Both the position numbers and the translations under genes were made by a program. The notes below the pieces were generated by a model. The model saw nothing but the letters and a program-made list of their open reading frames with translations, was not told the origin of the DNA and did not search any database. DNA of 64,000 nt from Setomelanomma holmii (Eukaryota; Ascomycota; Dothideomycetes; Pleosporales; Phaeosphaeriaceae): contig ML978188.1 in the NCBI GenBank assembly GCA_010015745.1, positions 228,730 through 292,729 of the forward strand. The letters are read 5' to 3'. Shown here piece by piece: positions 24,150 to 35,801 of this stretch (position 1 is its first letter; each line of letters opens with the position of its first letter).

Positions 24150-24156
24150 TATATAA
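24150..24156 (+). promoter_or_regulatory. TATA box of the F-box-like gene
   Basis: TATATAA sits 86 bp before the ATG at 24242, in a context GAGGTATATAAGGG. The spacing fits transcription starting near 24180-24190. It argues that the long in-frame extension upstream of 24242 is not translated. Confidence 0.6.
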
Positions 24157-24241
24157 GGGTGCCCTCTCTCCCACAAGCCACCTCAACCTTTCACGACCAG
24201 GTCCAATCGAAGCGAACTCCCCTTCGACAACGGCTCTCAAC

Positions 24242-24982
24242 ATGTCTTCCAACAACAACATCCCTCAGGCCATCATGCCCACCGCCCCGATGTTCCAGAC
24301 TCTGCCCACTGAACTGCTCCTCGAAATCTTCAAGCACTACATCATGATGACACCACTCAAGAAGCCTGGAACAGTCGTCGATCAAAAGCGTTTCGCCATT
24401 ATCAACCGCACCGGTTACATGAGCAGGATTTGCTGTCTTTCGGGAGCGATGACTTTCTTGTCGATGGAAGCCTATTACAGCTTGAACGAGTTCTGCTTCA
24501 AGGCCGTCGATGTCGTCAACTTTCTCACTCCTTACATGACCTCACTTCCTCCCCCTCTGCCTCCTCTGCGCTTCCGCAAATTCCTTCGGCGCATACAGGT
24601 GCACATCGCACTTGAGGACTTTTACAACATCACGGACTCTGCCGAATACAGTCTCCCAGCACACCAGCGTCGGTCAACCCGCCATGCCGTCACGACCACC
24701 AAGGAACTCTTTGATTACTGTCCTGGAGCCCGCACATTGGCAACCCTCACCGACATGTCAACTGGTTTCTACACGCTTCAGCAGCTAGAGCTCCACATCC
24801 ACACGTGGTTCCTCCACGACGAGCAGACGGCCCTGGCTATCGTGAAAGAGGCTGGCTTCGCTCTTCGTGCCCGCAAGGTCACCGTACTCGCCTGGAGGGA
24901 AATCTCGGTTGCTCTTGAGATGGCAATCGTCAAGCCGTTCCCAGAGATTGTCGATCTGATCTCGGTGAATTCAGCGGAGTAA
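24242..24982 (+). CDS. F-box-like protein
   Basis: Single-exon gene of 246 aa. Start chosen at MSSNNNIPQ (24242), because a TATA box lies 86 bp upstream and the upstream in-frame codons would be 5' UTR. Near residue 20 is LPTELLLEIFKHYI, the usual opening of an F-box (Skp1-binding adaptor of SCF ubiquitin ligases). The rest is helical and hydrophobic with a proline run (SLPPPLPPLRF) and no identifiable substrate-binding repeat. Many fungal proteins carry such a lone F-box-like helix, and their partners are unknown. Confidence 0.68.
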   Translation: MSSNNNIPQAIMPTAPMFQTLPTELLLEIFKHYIMMTPLKKPGTVVDQKRFAIINRTGYMSRICCLSGAMTFLSMEAYYSLNEFCFKAVDVVNFLTPYMTSLPPPLPPLRFRKFLRRIQVHIALEDFYNITDSAEYSLPAHQRRSTRHAVTTTKELFDYCPGARTLATLTDMSTGFYTLQQLELHIHTWFLHDEQTALAIVKEAGFALRARKVTVLAWREISVALEMAIVKPFPEIVDLISVNSAE

Positions 24983-25394
24983 CGGCGTTCAAAGAGTGGT
25001 TGGTTGAGGGATTGTCGATGTTATAGGACCACAGGTGTCATTTAGGACTGTACAGTCAAACCTTAGCTCGAATATACTCTGTTGTTGTCCCTCTGAAAGT
25101 TCCCAATGTTTTGATGCCTTGAAGTGATCCTGGCTGATGTATGAAATATCCCTCATCGTACACCGTCACCCTCCGCGATGCCTCACAGGGCACCTCATCG
25201 AATGTGTATTGATACATGAGCCTACACAGCCTTCCTCACGGAGAGGCGTTTGGTTGATGGAGATGCTTCGGATGCATACAGGCTGCTTGCATTGGCCATG
25301 CTGACTCGCGCCAAAAGTCCCCACTACTACGCCATCCTACACCACATGAACACCATCCCGCCAACATGTCTCCCATACATCCCCAAGCGCAACA

Positions 25395-26693
25395 ATGGCG
25401 AGCACAACACCCCATACGACTCCGGCCCCCTTGACTCGCGCCTCGGTCGAAGCAGCCCACACGCTCATCAAGCCATACATCCACCGCACCCCCATCCTCA
25501 CCAACACGACGCTCAACAACCTCGCATCAACACCGCAGGCGCCGGAAGCGCTGAAAGGCACGCAATGGGAGGGACACGAGCCCGCGAAGCCGAAAGTCAG
25601 GCTGTTCTTCAAATGCGAGAACTTGCAGCGCATAGGGGCATTCAAGGTGCGGGGCGCCTTCCACGCTGTGCTGAGGCTTGTGGAGGAGCGAGGCATCGAT
25701 GAAGTCAGGAAGAAGGGCGTCGTCACGCATAGCAGTGGTGCGTCTACATAACCTCACAGCTCTCCAGATACACTTCTCCGCGCCTGGACCCGACACGTGC
25801 TGACGATAGACGCAGGAAACCACGCACAAGCCCTCGCGCTCGCCGCACGCACCCTCTCCATCCCCGCCCACATCGTCATGCCCAACATCTCCACGCCCTC
25901 GAAAATCGCAGGCACGCAGGCCCAAGGCGCGATCGTGCACTTTAGCGGCTCCACATCGCAGGAGCGCGAGGCCATCGTGGCGGCCGTTGTCGAGCAGACG
26001 GGCGCGACGCTGATCCCTCCGTACGACCACCCGAACATCATACTGGGCCAGGGCACCATGGGTCTGGAAACCCAGACCGAGGTGGAAGAACTACTCGCCG
26101 AGAAGCCCGAGCTGGGGATACCAGGGAAAAGCGGCTTGGACGCCCTGATGGCGCCCTGTGGAGGCGGCGGTATGCTCTCTGGCAACGCAGTCGCCCTGCA
26201 ACCCACGCCCATTCGCGTCTTCGGCGCCGAGCCCAGCTTCCAGGGCGGCGACGATGCACGTCGAGGCGTCGAGTCGGGCACGCGCATCACGACTGTCAAG
26301 ACGCTCACGATTGCAGACGGGCTACGCACACCGCTGGGCGATCATACTTGGAAGGTCATCTCGGACAACGAGTACGTGCAGGGTCTGTATGCGGTCACGG
26401 AGCAGAATATCAAGGATGCGATGAAGCTGGTTCTGGAGAGGATGAAGTGCTTCGTCGAGCCAAGTGCTGTGGTTGGGCTGGCGACCATACTTTACAATGA
26501 GGACTTCAGGAACATGGCGGAGCGCGAGGCGGGTGAGGAGGGCTGGAATATTGGCGTTGTATTTAGCGGTGGCAACACGACGATTGAGGCAATCACCAAC
26601 ATCTTCGCGCACGTGCCTGAGGAGCAGGCAGAGAGACACGAGGGCGTCGTAGCGAGTGATGGCAGAAGAGTGGCAGAGAACGTCGCTGGGTGA
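25395..26693 (+). CDS. PLP-dependent serine/threonine dehydratase (serine racemase-like)
   Basis: Fold-type II PLP enzyme expected to deaminate L-serine or L-threonine, or to racemise serine. Exons 25395-25737 and 25816-26693; intron 78 nt with donor GTGCGT; 406 aa. Motifs: ENLQRIGAFKVRGA (the Lys is the PLP Schiff base), SSGNHAQALALAA (rebuilt across the intron), PCGGGGMLSG (phosphate loop), FVEPSAVVGLA and FSGGNTT (PLP N1 side). The N-terminus is longer than in bacterial TdcB, with a small insertion (residues about 46-64) before KVRLFFKCEN. There is no ACT regulatory domain, so it is catabolic or racemase-like rather than an Ilv1 type. Confidence 0.93.
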
Positions 26694-26800
26694 CATGGAT
26701 TCATACGGGACAGGAATAAAAACAAGGAACATTATCATTATCGTCTACGTCTTCACGCCATCTCCGCTCCACATGTGCTACAGAGTGGCTACCATCAAGC

Positions 26801-28530
26801 TCAGTACCACTTCTTGAACTCTACAGGCATGACGCCGAGATCGCGCTTTCCATAGCCAGTCTCGTTCTTTCCGCTTCCACTTCCGGGAAGCGTGGTGAAC
26901 GGTGCCTCGCTGCTCAAGCTGTCAATACGTCCCAGCAAGAACTCAAGCTGTCGGTAAGCGCTGCTAGGCTGGTACTGGGGCACCATGTGTCCACTCAGCG
27001 CCTGGCTGACCCATGTCAGTTTGCGCTCGGTGTGGGTGGTTCCCATGATTCCCTTTGCGCTCAAACTCGTCAGGCTGATATCATCGTGATATGGCACAAA
27101 GAACGGATCAGAGGGCGCCTCCTGGAACCCTTGCAGACCGCCCCACGTCATGTTCTGAATGGTCATCAGGGTACCATTGTACAGCAGAATGTAGTCGAGT
27201 TCGCCGTGTACAATGACGGTGCGATCAAGTGTGTCAATCAGGCGCGGGATGACTTCCCAGGACGACTGAGGCGACGTGTCGGTGTCGAGCACACCGTTGC
27301 TGCACTCGGCCCAGGGCTGAATGGGTGCGTTGATGGCCTTTTGAACCTCGGTGCGGTTGAAGTAGATCTGTTCACCAGCTGGCAGGTAGTCGAACGAGCC
27401 AGGGAAACCTAGGACGTCCCAGAGGAGCGGGCAGGTGGTTGCAATGGCATAAACGTCGAAGCACGGGTTTGTGTAGAACACCGCGTTGAAGATGTCTTCC
27501 CAGAGCCCACAGCCGTCAACCTTTGAGTTATTGGCAGGTGTCGGGAACTTTCCTGGAGGAGGGAACTGCAGATATGTATCCATGTACTCGGTGTATCCGC
27601 ATGCGTCGGCGCGTGCATGAATGTCGGCGGTGAACGACTCGTTGAAGTTGAAGAGGCCAGCCCAGCGATCGACAAAGGGAACAGCAGGAACATCTTCCAG
27701 GATGACATCCTCATTGACACTAGGGTCGTAGACCATGATAGCCTTGACGTCGAAGAACTCGGTGTCGTTCTGCTGAAGCATAGCGTCGGCAATATATGGC
27801 ACATAGCGACCTGCATACGACTCTCCAGCGATATAAACTTTGCGATTGTTCAAGCCAAATGTGTTGATGAAGTTCTTGAAGAAGCCGAGGAATTGTGCTG
27901 CAGACTCTTCCTGGCTCGTCGCGGTTGGTGTGCCCTGGGTGAAACCTGTTCCTACAGGTTGCTCAACCCAAACCATATTGGTTAGGTTGGCCCAATTCCA
28001 TGGGTTGTACACAGCAAATGGAGCGCTGCCGTATTGCCAGGAGATTGGACCGTTCTCTTGGAGAAAGCCTTCAAGGGAAGAGCAGCCAGGGCCACCGTTC
28101 AGCCAGATGGTAATCTCCTCAGAAGCATTTGCATTCTCGGATGGGAAGAACCAGAAGTATAGCTCAGATGTCTCGTTGGCCTTGTCGCTGATGGGAAGAA
28201 GACCGGCATATGACTCGCCAATGTCGAAGTCAACATCTGGGATCGCGCCAGCTGTGCCATTAACAATGAACTCTGTGAAGATGTGTCAGCCTGCTCTTTA
28301 GACTTGATGTAGTTTGAGGATATCCGAGCCGGGATCAAGTGCGGTCACTTACTCTTGGAAGCTTCAGTCGTAATGATGGGCTCAGATTGACGCTTGACAT
28401 GCTGTACGCTTCGCTCTCGACGATCGAATTTGGGTCTGGGTAGCTCTGCCTTCTTGCCTACGGAGCGTGCGCTTCGTGCCGCGACACTGGTCGCAAGGCC
28501 GCTGAGGGCCAACAATGAGATGAGCTGCAT
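26801..28530 (-). CDS. Secreted serine carboxypeptidase, peptidase family S10
   Basis: Exopeptidase that removes C-terminal residues at acid pH. Exons 28530-28353 and 28272-26801; intron 28273-28352 (80 nt, GTAAGT); 549 aa. Signal peptide MQLISLLALSGLATSVAA, then a basic propeptide. Motifs: WLNGGPGCSSLEGFLQENGP (oxyanion/substrate), GESYAGRYVPY (nucleophile Ser), the Asp region GELDYILLYNG, and the His region LSGHMVPQYQP. Several N-glycosylation sequons (NWANLT, YNGT) support secretion. It is the first of three secreted hydrolase genes on this strand within 9 kb. Confidence 0.95.
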
Positions 28531-29767
28531 GGTGGTAGCTTCTGGATGAGTTTGCCTGAAGCTGCGGACTCAATTGAAGCGACAAGGGAGTATAGAGCAG
28601 ATTGGACGAGGGTCGGCAGCCTTCAAGTAGAAAATGCGACCAAGCTATGGGATACCGACGTCACCTAACGGAAGGTCCGCGCGCGCAGGAACGGTCCAAT
28701 TCCCTGTACAGGCAGGGATTGTGATAATCGAAGGCAAACACGAACGGTAGCTTCATGCTCGATTAGGCAGGACATATTGGCGCTTCGCGGGCGATGTGTA
28801 GCCACCGAGATGTCGCTCCAACTGTTATCACGTTTGTCACTGGACAAGCTACCACGAGATGCTTGAATGCTTACGGGACAGCGACGCACTCGTGTCGAGA
28901 TAGACACTGCGTTAGGTTGCAGCAGTGCTCGTCCCTAGGAACAGCATCGAACGTTACCCAGGCCAGGGAGCACTTCGGAGCGGGGAAGACATGGATGTCG
29001 TCAGGCACACGACCAGATGGCCGGACTGCCGCTAAGCAAAAAAGCTTCGACCAAGCCACCAGCAACACTCAAGCTCCGGCAGCCTCTTCGTGCTTCACGC
29101 CGTTCTGCTGACAGCGGCGGCTCGCACTCCTCTGCTTCGGCTACTTCAGTCATTTCCCGCTTCCTAGCTCTTGCCAATTGCACGTCCGGCGACGCCTTTA
29201 CCTCGTACGTTCGACGAGGCAGCTCATTCTCAGCAAGAATCATTGGTCGCGCATTAATGAAGACTTCGGCGGTGCCGTCTTCAGCAAAGTGCCTTCAAGC
29301 AAGGCCGAGCCCGAGGACCAGTGCTTGACATGGCTTGCCGCAGATAAGGTGTGGGCGGGTTAACCGGATGAGGCAGCTCGTGAAGAGCGCACCAACGGTG
29401 CATGCGCGCACGCGGCAAATCGGCGTCGGCGGCGGACATGACCGGCCTTGAAGTCTATCGTGCTCTTTGCGTTGGGAGTGCAGAGTGTGAGGACAGATCC
29501 ATGGGAGATTGAAGAGTGAGGTTGGGGGAAGGTTTTCAGCCGCGTGGAAACTTTGTGGACGCGGGTGTGGCGTGCTGTTCTGATGCGCAAGGGATGATGG
29601 GGTGGCGTGATGCGACTGCGACTTCCTAAACTTCACAGCCCTCACGTCGGAAGCTTCTCACAACCTTGGACCACATCACAAGAAAGCCTGCAGCAGGATG
29701 GAGATTTTGCAACTCAATCGCTCACTACCATTCATTGTACAGCAAGAATTATAATGAACAGTCAAGC
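28531..29767. other. Intergenic between the two secreted peptidase genes
   Basis: About 1.2 kb upstream of the S10 peptidase and downstream of the S53 peptidase. It contains several overlapping short frames on both strands without motifs. It should contain the S10 promoter; no convincing TATA box was identified. Confidence 0.45.
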
Positions 29768-31778
29768 CTACACCCTTCCATCAAGACCGCGGCGACCGGT
29801 ACCGTAGCCACCACCCTGCGAGAGCTTCAGTAGCTTCTCAAAGTCTGGAGTTCCGTATCCAGTCACGGGGTCCCATTCCTCAGTCGCGTTCCAGGAGGCA
29901 TAGGGAACGCGAGAGCTTGCCAGACCAGAGTAAATACTCCTGCCTGTGCAGCCAGTAGACCCGCCATCAACAATATCATTGAGGCCCTTGTAGCCTTGCT
30001 CATATATCCAAGGGTTCAAAAATCCAAGTCCCGGCTTGCCCGCAGCTGCGCGAGCGTTGTTCAAAAGAGCGACAACTGATGCAAAGACCGGTGCGGATGC
30101 GCTGGTACCTCCCACAGGAATTGTGACACCTTTGTCAACAACGCGGAAACGCAAACCCTGGGCAGCCACATCAGGGAAACCGCGGCCGTTGGGGTTATAA
30201 AGACCCTCCCAACGGCTTCCAAGCCTCTTTAGATAGCCGGAGACAGCCTTGTCCTGGTATGATGGACGCTCCCACAGGTCTGAGAAGCCTCCAGACGAGA
30301 AGTACACAGCTCGCTCAGGCTCGATCTGATACGTACCGCCAACCGATGTGACGTACGGGCATGAGGCTGGGAAGGTTGGCAAGAATCGAGTCGTGTTCTT
30401 GCCATCGTTGGTCTGGCAGGCTGAGCCTGGACCGGTATCGCCCGAGGAGAAGATGACAGAGACGCCTCGAGTTCCGAGCTGGCCGATCATGTCACAAACT
30501 TTGGTGGCATATTCGGGCGTGACACTCTGTTCGCTCTCCCCGTACGAGGTAGACAGGACAGATGGGAGCTCATTGTCTTCGAGACCGATGAGGTACTGGA
30601 AGAACTCCATGTACGGCTCGTTTTGGTTGGCACTTGCGTCTGGTTGATCCAGGTCTGGTACCAATACACCGCGGCCGGCTGTGCTGAAGAAATTGGTCTT
30701 GATGTTAGGTCCGACAAGCCCAGCTGTGTACTGGATGTCGAGATTGGCCTCCACACTATCATCAGTTGAGTTCTGGTCGTTCAGACCGCCTAGTCAATGT
30801 CAGCGTGCGTCAACCATACCGTCAAAAGGTGTCTACCTACCAGCAACAAGCGTGTAAGTGAAGTTACTGCCCACAGCATACGGCGCGTAGACCTGAGTGA
30901 ACTGGGCAAAATCGGAGTATCGGGCATATTCCTCGAGGAAGCCGTTGACGCCAAGGGCTGTGCCGGCCGCTGGATCAGCCTTGTAGTCGGCGAAGTTGTA
31001 TAGATCCGCCAGACAAGCAGGTGTGACGCTCGTGTTGCAGGTAGCATTGATGGCAGAAGCTTTGATTTCCGATCCAGTCGTAAGAACGTGGTTTCGCTCA
31101 GGTTGAAGTTGACCAAAACGAGTGATAGGATGGATCATGTCGATATGGCTGCGAACCTCCTTGGGCACCGAGTAGCTCAGGGATCGCACTTTGGTAACGC
31201 CTCGGCGGACTTGACTCTGGTAACTTTTGAATTTGGTACCCATCATCTCTTCGGCCCGCTTGATAGGAGCATTAAAGTTGATCCATTCGCCGTTATTGGT
31301 AATGTCCCGTGATTCGATGCCAGACGCCTCCAGCCAGCTGAGAACGGCATCTGAAGACTCTGCACGGGGCTTGATGAGATCTTTCAGTTCGCTGCGCGTA
31401 AGATGCTGACCGTATCTTGAAGAGCTTGGTGAAGAGACGTCCATGAGTGTTCGTTCGAGCAGAGCACGGTCGGCCTGGAAGCGTTAGAACAAATTGACCA
31501 TGAGATAAGACAAGCTTCAGCATCTCCAATCTAACAAACTTAAGAAGAGGGGAGTTTTCCATTTCCATCATGAACTTTTTGGGCGTACTTACCGAGCGTA
31601 CTGCAACACGGAAATGCATCTTCATGTTCTCTGATGGTGCACCAACCTCATTCCACCCCTCGGGTACACGGCGGAGGTGCTCGACAGGCTCGCCGCCATC
31701 TTCTGGTAGAACGAAAGATGTCTTTGCGCCATTGGCACAAACAATGGCCAAAAGACCAGCGAAAAGAGAGTACTTCAT
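29768..31778 (-). CDS. Secreted sedolisin / tripeptidyl-peptidase, family S53
   Basis: Acid peptidase releasing tripeptides outside the cell. Exons 31778-31593, 31474-30841 and 30789-29768; introns 118 and 51 nt; 613 aa. Signal peptide MKYSLFAGLLAIVCANGA, then a pro-kumamolisin domain (SSRYGQHLTRSELKDLI, GTKFKSY), then the catalytic domain with the Glu/Asp pair in EANLDIQY, Asp in FSSGDTGPG and Ser in PVGGTSASAP. The C-terminal calcium site is DPVTGYGTPDF. The tail is short (GGGYGTGRRGLDGRV). Layout and length match fungal sedolisins. It shares strand and secreted fate with the S10 and GH28 genes. Confidence 0.95.
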
Positions 31779-33044
31779 AGCGACGCAATATGCGATACAC
31801 TCGCGAAGATGTTGTTAAAAGGTCGCACGAGTAACCACTTCAAGTATAAGTCGGTACCAGCCTTCTTCTTTTACAATTCGACCTCGCCAAAGTCCGGAGG
31901 ATTGTGCAAATCGTGCTAAGGTCCGCAGAGAAGGCTGTTGCAACAGTACCCGAGGACCGGAGCACGTTATAAAGTGTTTCTTCCTGGTCGTCATTGCCTC
32001 CCAGTAGCTCCTGGGCACGAATTAAGATAAACAAGCTCTCCAAATCAAGAAGGAGCAAGCAAAGGCCGTGGCTCATAGCGCGTTTCATGCAGGTCCGGGA
32101 TCGACGCTGCAACGACCTGCAGGGTGACAAGACGACTTGTGGAACAGAGGGAAAGAAGATCGTGCCTGGGTCAAGCGCAAGAGATGTGATTGGCCAGACC
32201 AGTTCACGGCCATAGTACCCACTATGCGCGCATGAAGTGCATCCTTGGAAGCGAGGCTGAATTGAGCATGTTTGATGCCGCAGATCTTCGGGTATATCAC
32301 ACATGGATGATATGATTGAAGATCGCAATTGTTTTCGTGTGAAGCATAACCCTCTCGACGTCCGACGTGCCCAACGACGGAGGCGATGGATGAAAAAAGC
32401 GGATACGGAGATGGAGAATGCTTGGGAGGCTCGGTGAGGCTTCGGAGAATGTGAGGTGCTAGCACTGAGACTATGCAGCAATGTGGGGTAAGGTGAGGCT
32501 GGTAAGAGGCCCGCTCCGCACTCTGTTTGTACCTCGACCAACGCACCTTGAAACATGAGATCAGTCTAGCGGTGCCAGTGAGATGCCGTCCGTGGCGGAA
32601 TCAATACGAGAAGAAGATCGCCACTGTGCCATGCGGCTTGGCGCATCCTTGCTAAGGCTTTTGAAGCTTGCTCAGCCTCACACGGCGATTTCTTTTGAGC
32701 TACGAGAGTTAAGATTGCCTTCTACAGTAGATAATTAGTGATGCTATCACCATCCGTCCTACCTGTCCTGGTTCCCGGCATCGTGACACTGCAGCTCGCT
32801 TCTCGACGAGGCGTGCCCAAGTGCATCACCTAGCAACGCACGGCTTGGCGCAGATCTCGGAGTCCGATTTGTCTGGCCCTGACGCTGTGTCACAACATTT
32901 CGCAAACCTCACGTTAGGATCCACAAATGGCGAAGACGAGGTTGGACATGTGCATGTGCGACAGCATGTTGCCCTAGGGATCTCGTCACATTCCTGTCCC
33001 TGGCAGCATTGGCAAGCTTAATATCGGAAGGATGTCAGCTGAAC
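31779..33044. other. Intergenic between sedolisin and HAD genes
   Basis: About 1.27 kb. A 238-codon minus-strand frame (31840-32556) lacks an ATG start and has no recognisable motif, and shorter frames overlap it. It likely contains the sedolisin promoter, and no gene is called. Confidence 0.45.
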
Positions 33045-34057
33045 TCAGGGTTTCGAGGTCAATTTGTCCACACGACCTTTCGCATCCACGTCTTCATCGC
33101 TGGCTTCGTCCTTCCCTTCAAAGCCGCCTTCGAGAATCCCAATAAGCTCATCGAGCTGCTTGACAACGAGATCTGTGTGCTCGTGATTTGCGAGATGCCT
33201 GTTGACATCGTTCACCAGCAGGACAGTAGCGGCACCTGCGCGAAATCCGGCTGTCATGTCATCGATCGAGTCGCCCACCATGATAAGGCCGCTGCCGCCA
33301 TCCTCGTGCATCCATTGCTTAGCTATATGCAATATGCCCGCTGGGTCTGGTTTGGGCGGCCTGAACTCCCTCGTGACGACTGGATGAAATTTAGACGACG
33401 GCAGAAACGTGTTGAGGAGATGCTCGACAGGCGCATCAAAGTTTCGTGTGCAAATGCCTTTTTGGATCCCGCGCGAATCCAGATGTTCCATCAATTCTAC
33501 AAGCCCGGCTTGCGGCTGCTGACTCTTCATGGCGGTCCGCTCGATGTTGCGTATCTTCTCGTGCGCCTCCTTTTGCTCTGCTTCTGGAAGCGAATAGATG
33601 TGATCAAGGCTGAAAGTTGGCGTGCGAAGTCAGTACAAGTCTCACGTGCATTCGTACATTAACGTTACCCACATGTCTGTGGGCTTCTCAATGTTGAGAG
33701 CTGCGCTGTTGTTGATATCAGCTGCTTGCGCATCGCGCAATGGCGCCATGCTTACCGCATCTCAGCGAACATGTAGTTTTGAGGCAGACCTTAAGCGCAT
33801 GAGCAAGGGCATTCATTCCCAGTAAACCACTCACAAAGCGTGCCATCTACATCGAACACGATTCCTTTCAGACTCGGTCGCTCGTCACCCGCTTTCCGTT
33901 GGGCAGGGTCGAGTGGCGCGAACCGCCTGGGTCGCACAGGCTTTGGCGTCGAGCTCATTGGACGCGCCGCTTTTGCGATATGCCCGTAGAATGAGTACCT
34001 AGAACCTGCGAAGATGGACTTGAAGTGGAATATGTGCTGAAAACAGAGACTGGGCAT
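33045..34057 (-). CDS. HAD-superfamily phosphatase, possibly mitochondrial
   Basis: Exons 34057-33835, 33789-33756, 33705-33673 and 33609-33045; introns 45, 50 and 63 nt; 284 aa. Two exons are only 34 and 33 nt. Splicing restores TLCLPQNYMFAEMRAALNIEKPTDILDHIYSLP as a continuous segment. HAD motifs: I, VFDVDGTL; II, CTRN; III, Lys in RPPKPDP; IV, MVGDSIDDM. The small cap and overall layout resemble phosphoglycolate-phosphatase-like HADs of fungi. The first 35 residues lack acidic residues and have Arg/Lys/Ser/Phe, suggesting a mitochondrial presequence; an alternative start at MSSTPKP would remove it. The substrate is unknown. Confidence 0.87.
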
Positions 34058-34608
34058 GATCTTGCGTGTGAGTCAATGTTTTGATTACTTTTCGCAGGTG
34101 CTTCTTATCATCGGTCCTGGTTGGTTTGCCCGCCGTAGTTAGTGGGCTCCACTTACTTGTCTTTCCACATCGCCTTGGAGAAGTTAGTTCTTGCTACCAA
34201 ACACCAATGCGCACCAGGAGCATGCGGCGCTCACAGCATGAAAACGAACTTCGGGTGACACTACAGAGCCTCATGATCTCTTATCGCCTGTGATCGATTT
34301 TTTGGGCAGACGAAGACCAAGCCAGCGCGTGAACAATCAGAGTCTTTCGAAAGTGACAAATTCTTCGTCATCACGAATCCACCGTCCTGCTCGGAGCTAT
34401 TCTAAAGCTCGTTTCAGACGCATGGGGCACACCATCAAGTTTCGAGAGCTGTAAAGTGCCAGTCAAGCACCACAAGGGTAGCTTATGAAGAATAAGATAT
34501 ATACTGAATATTGAATTTACAAGAACGAAAACAAAGGCTTCCTGCCTTCGACATCTGTCAGACCTCTGAGCCTACAAGAGCCTCGACCTGACAAGCACAG
34601 TCTTGCGT
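34058..34608. other. Intergenic
   Basis: A 551-bp gap between the HAD gene start and the polygalacturonase stop, both on the minus strand. It contains only a short plus-strand frame without motif. Confidence 0.4.
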
Positions 34609-35801
34609 CTAGCAAGAAGCACCGGTGGGAACGTTCAGGCACTTGCTGCTCTTCACGCCTCCCGTAACGCTGTTACCGGTCCAGGTCCAGCCAGAGCAAG
34701 CACCCTTGGCGCAAAGGATGTACACATCTGTACCCTTGGCAGCAACAGTTCCCTTGACGTTCTGGATGGTCAGACCGGTGATGGGAACACCAGAGGTCGG
34801 GGTGCCAGTGGGGCTGCCGTTCTCGTAATCCTGCTCGATGACGATACCGTATCTTGCGATGTTCTTGAGCGTGATGTCCTTGTAAGTGACACCGCTGACG
34901 GAGCCAGTGGCACCAGACACGGTCTTGATGCGGACACCGTTGTCCGAGTTGCTGACGGTCGACGAGTTGATGTTGACATTCTTCACGGTGTTGTCAGAAC
35001 GGCCGCCAACGGAGCCGATGGAGATACCGTGGCCACCGGAGCATGTACCACCAGTGAAGGTGATATCAGTACCAGAGTTGACAGCCAAGCAATCATCCTG
35101 GTTCTTAACATTGGCGTTGGAGATAGTTACGCCCGTGGAGCTGCCGACGTCGAAAGCATCGGTGTTGTGGCCGCCGTTGGTTACATCGCCAGCGGAGTTG
35201 TCGATGGTGATGCTGTCGAGCGTGAGATCGGTTGCGCTGTTGATGGAGAAACCCTGAACGGGGGTGTTCTTGACGTTTAGTCCCTTGATAGTGGACTGCT
35301 TGAGGGAATGGGCGTAGAAGAACTGAGGGATCAGTATAAGACGCGAAAGACAGCGAGTTTTATGCTTACCTTAGGCTTGGTTTTGCCTCCGTTGCTGCCC
35401 TGTCCATCCCACCACTTAGCACCAGCTCCGTCGATGACATGTCCACTGGCTCCAGACACGGTGATCTTAGTACCTGACACCGAGATCAATGGTCCCTCCC
35501 ATTCCTTGTAACCGAAGGTTGTGGTGCCTTGGAAAGTGACCTAATAAATTTCAGTCTATATACTCTGAAAGGCAACATGCGGGCTTACAGTTGTACCGCT
35601 CGTCAGACTGGTCAGATCGAGGGTCGTTCCAGCTGGGACGGTCATGTCCTTGATGATGATGGCAGTGCAAGAGGCCTTGTTCTTGATGGCCGTAGCGGCA
35701 TCGGTGAAGGTGCAGCTCGCGCGCGCATCCAGACCAGCAGGCGCAGCCGCGACGAGCGCACCAGCGCTGAGGAGCATGGAAGTGAGCTGCATGGCAACCA
35801 T
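34609..35801 (-). CDS. Secreted endopolygalacturonase, GH28
   Basis: Cuts alpha-1,4-galacturonan of plant pectin. Exons 35801-35589, 35540-35370 and 35322-34609; introns 48 and 47 nt; 365 aa. Signal peptide MVAMQLTSMLLSAGALVAAA followed by a short pro-segment ending LDAR. The beta-helix has the four GH28 signatures: NTDAFDV, NQDDCLAV, SGGHGISIGS and VRIKT. Paired cysteines near both ends (ASCTF, ASC) fit family disulfides. Start: the first in-frame ATG of the signal peptide (35801); the longer frame upstream has a phenylalanine-rich extension that would spoil the signal. Indicates growth on plant tissue. Confidence 0.96.

Noticed and set aside
28665..29328. Several 60-105 codon frames on both strands between the two peptidase genes
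   Set aside because: Mutually overlapping, no motif, no splice pattern joining them to a gene.
31840..32556. 238-codon minus-strand frame upstream of the sedolisin
   Set aside because: No ATG start, no motif and overlapping frames; probably promoter DNA.
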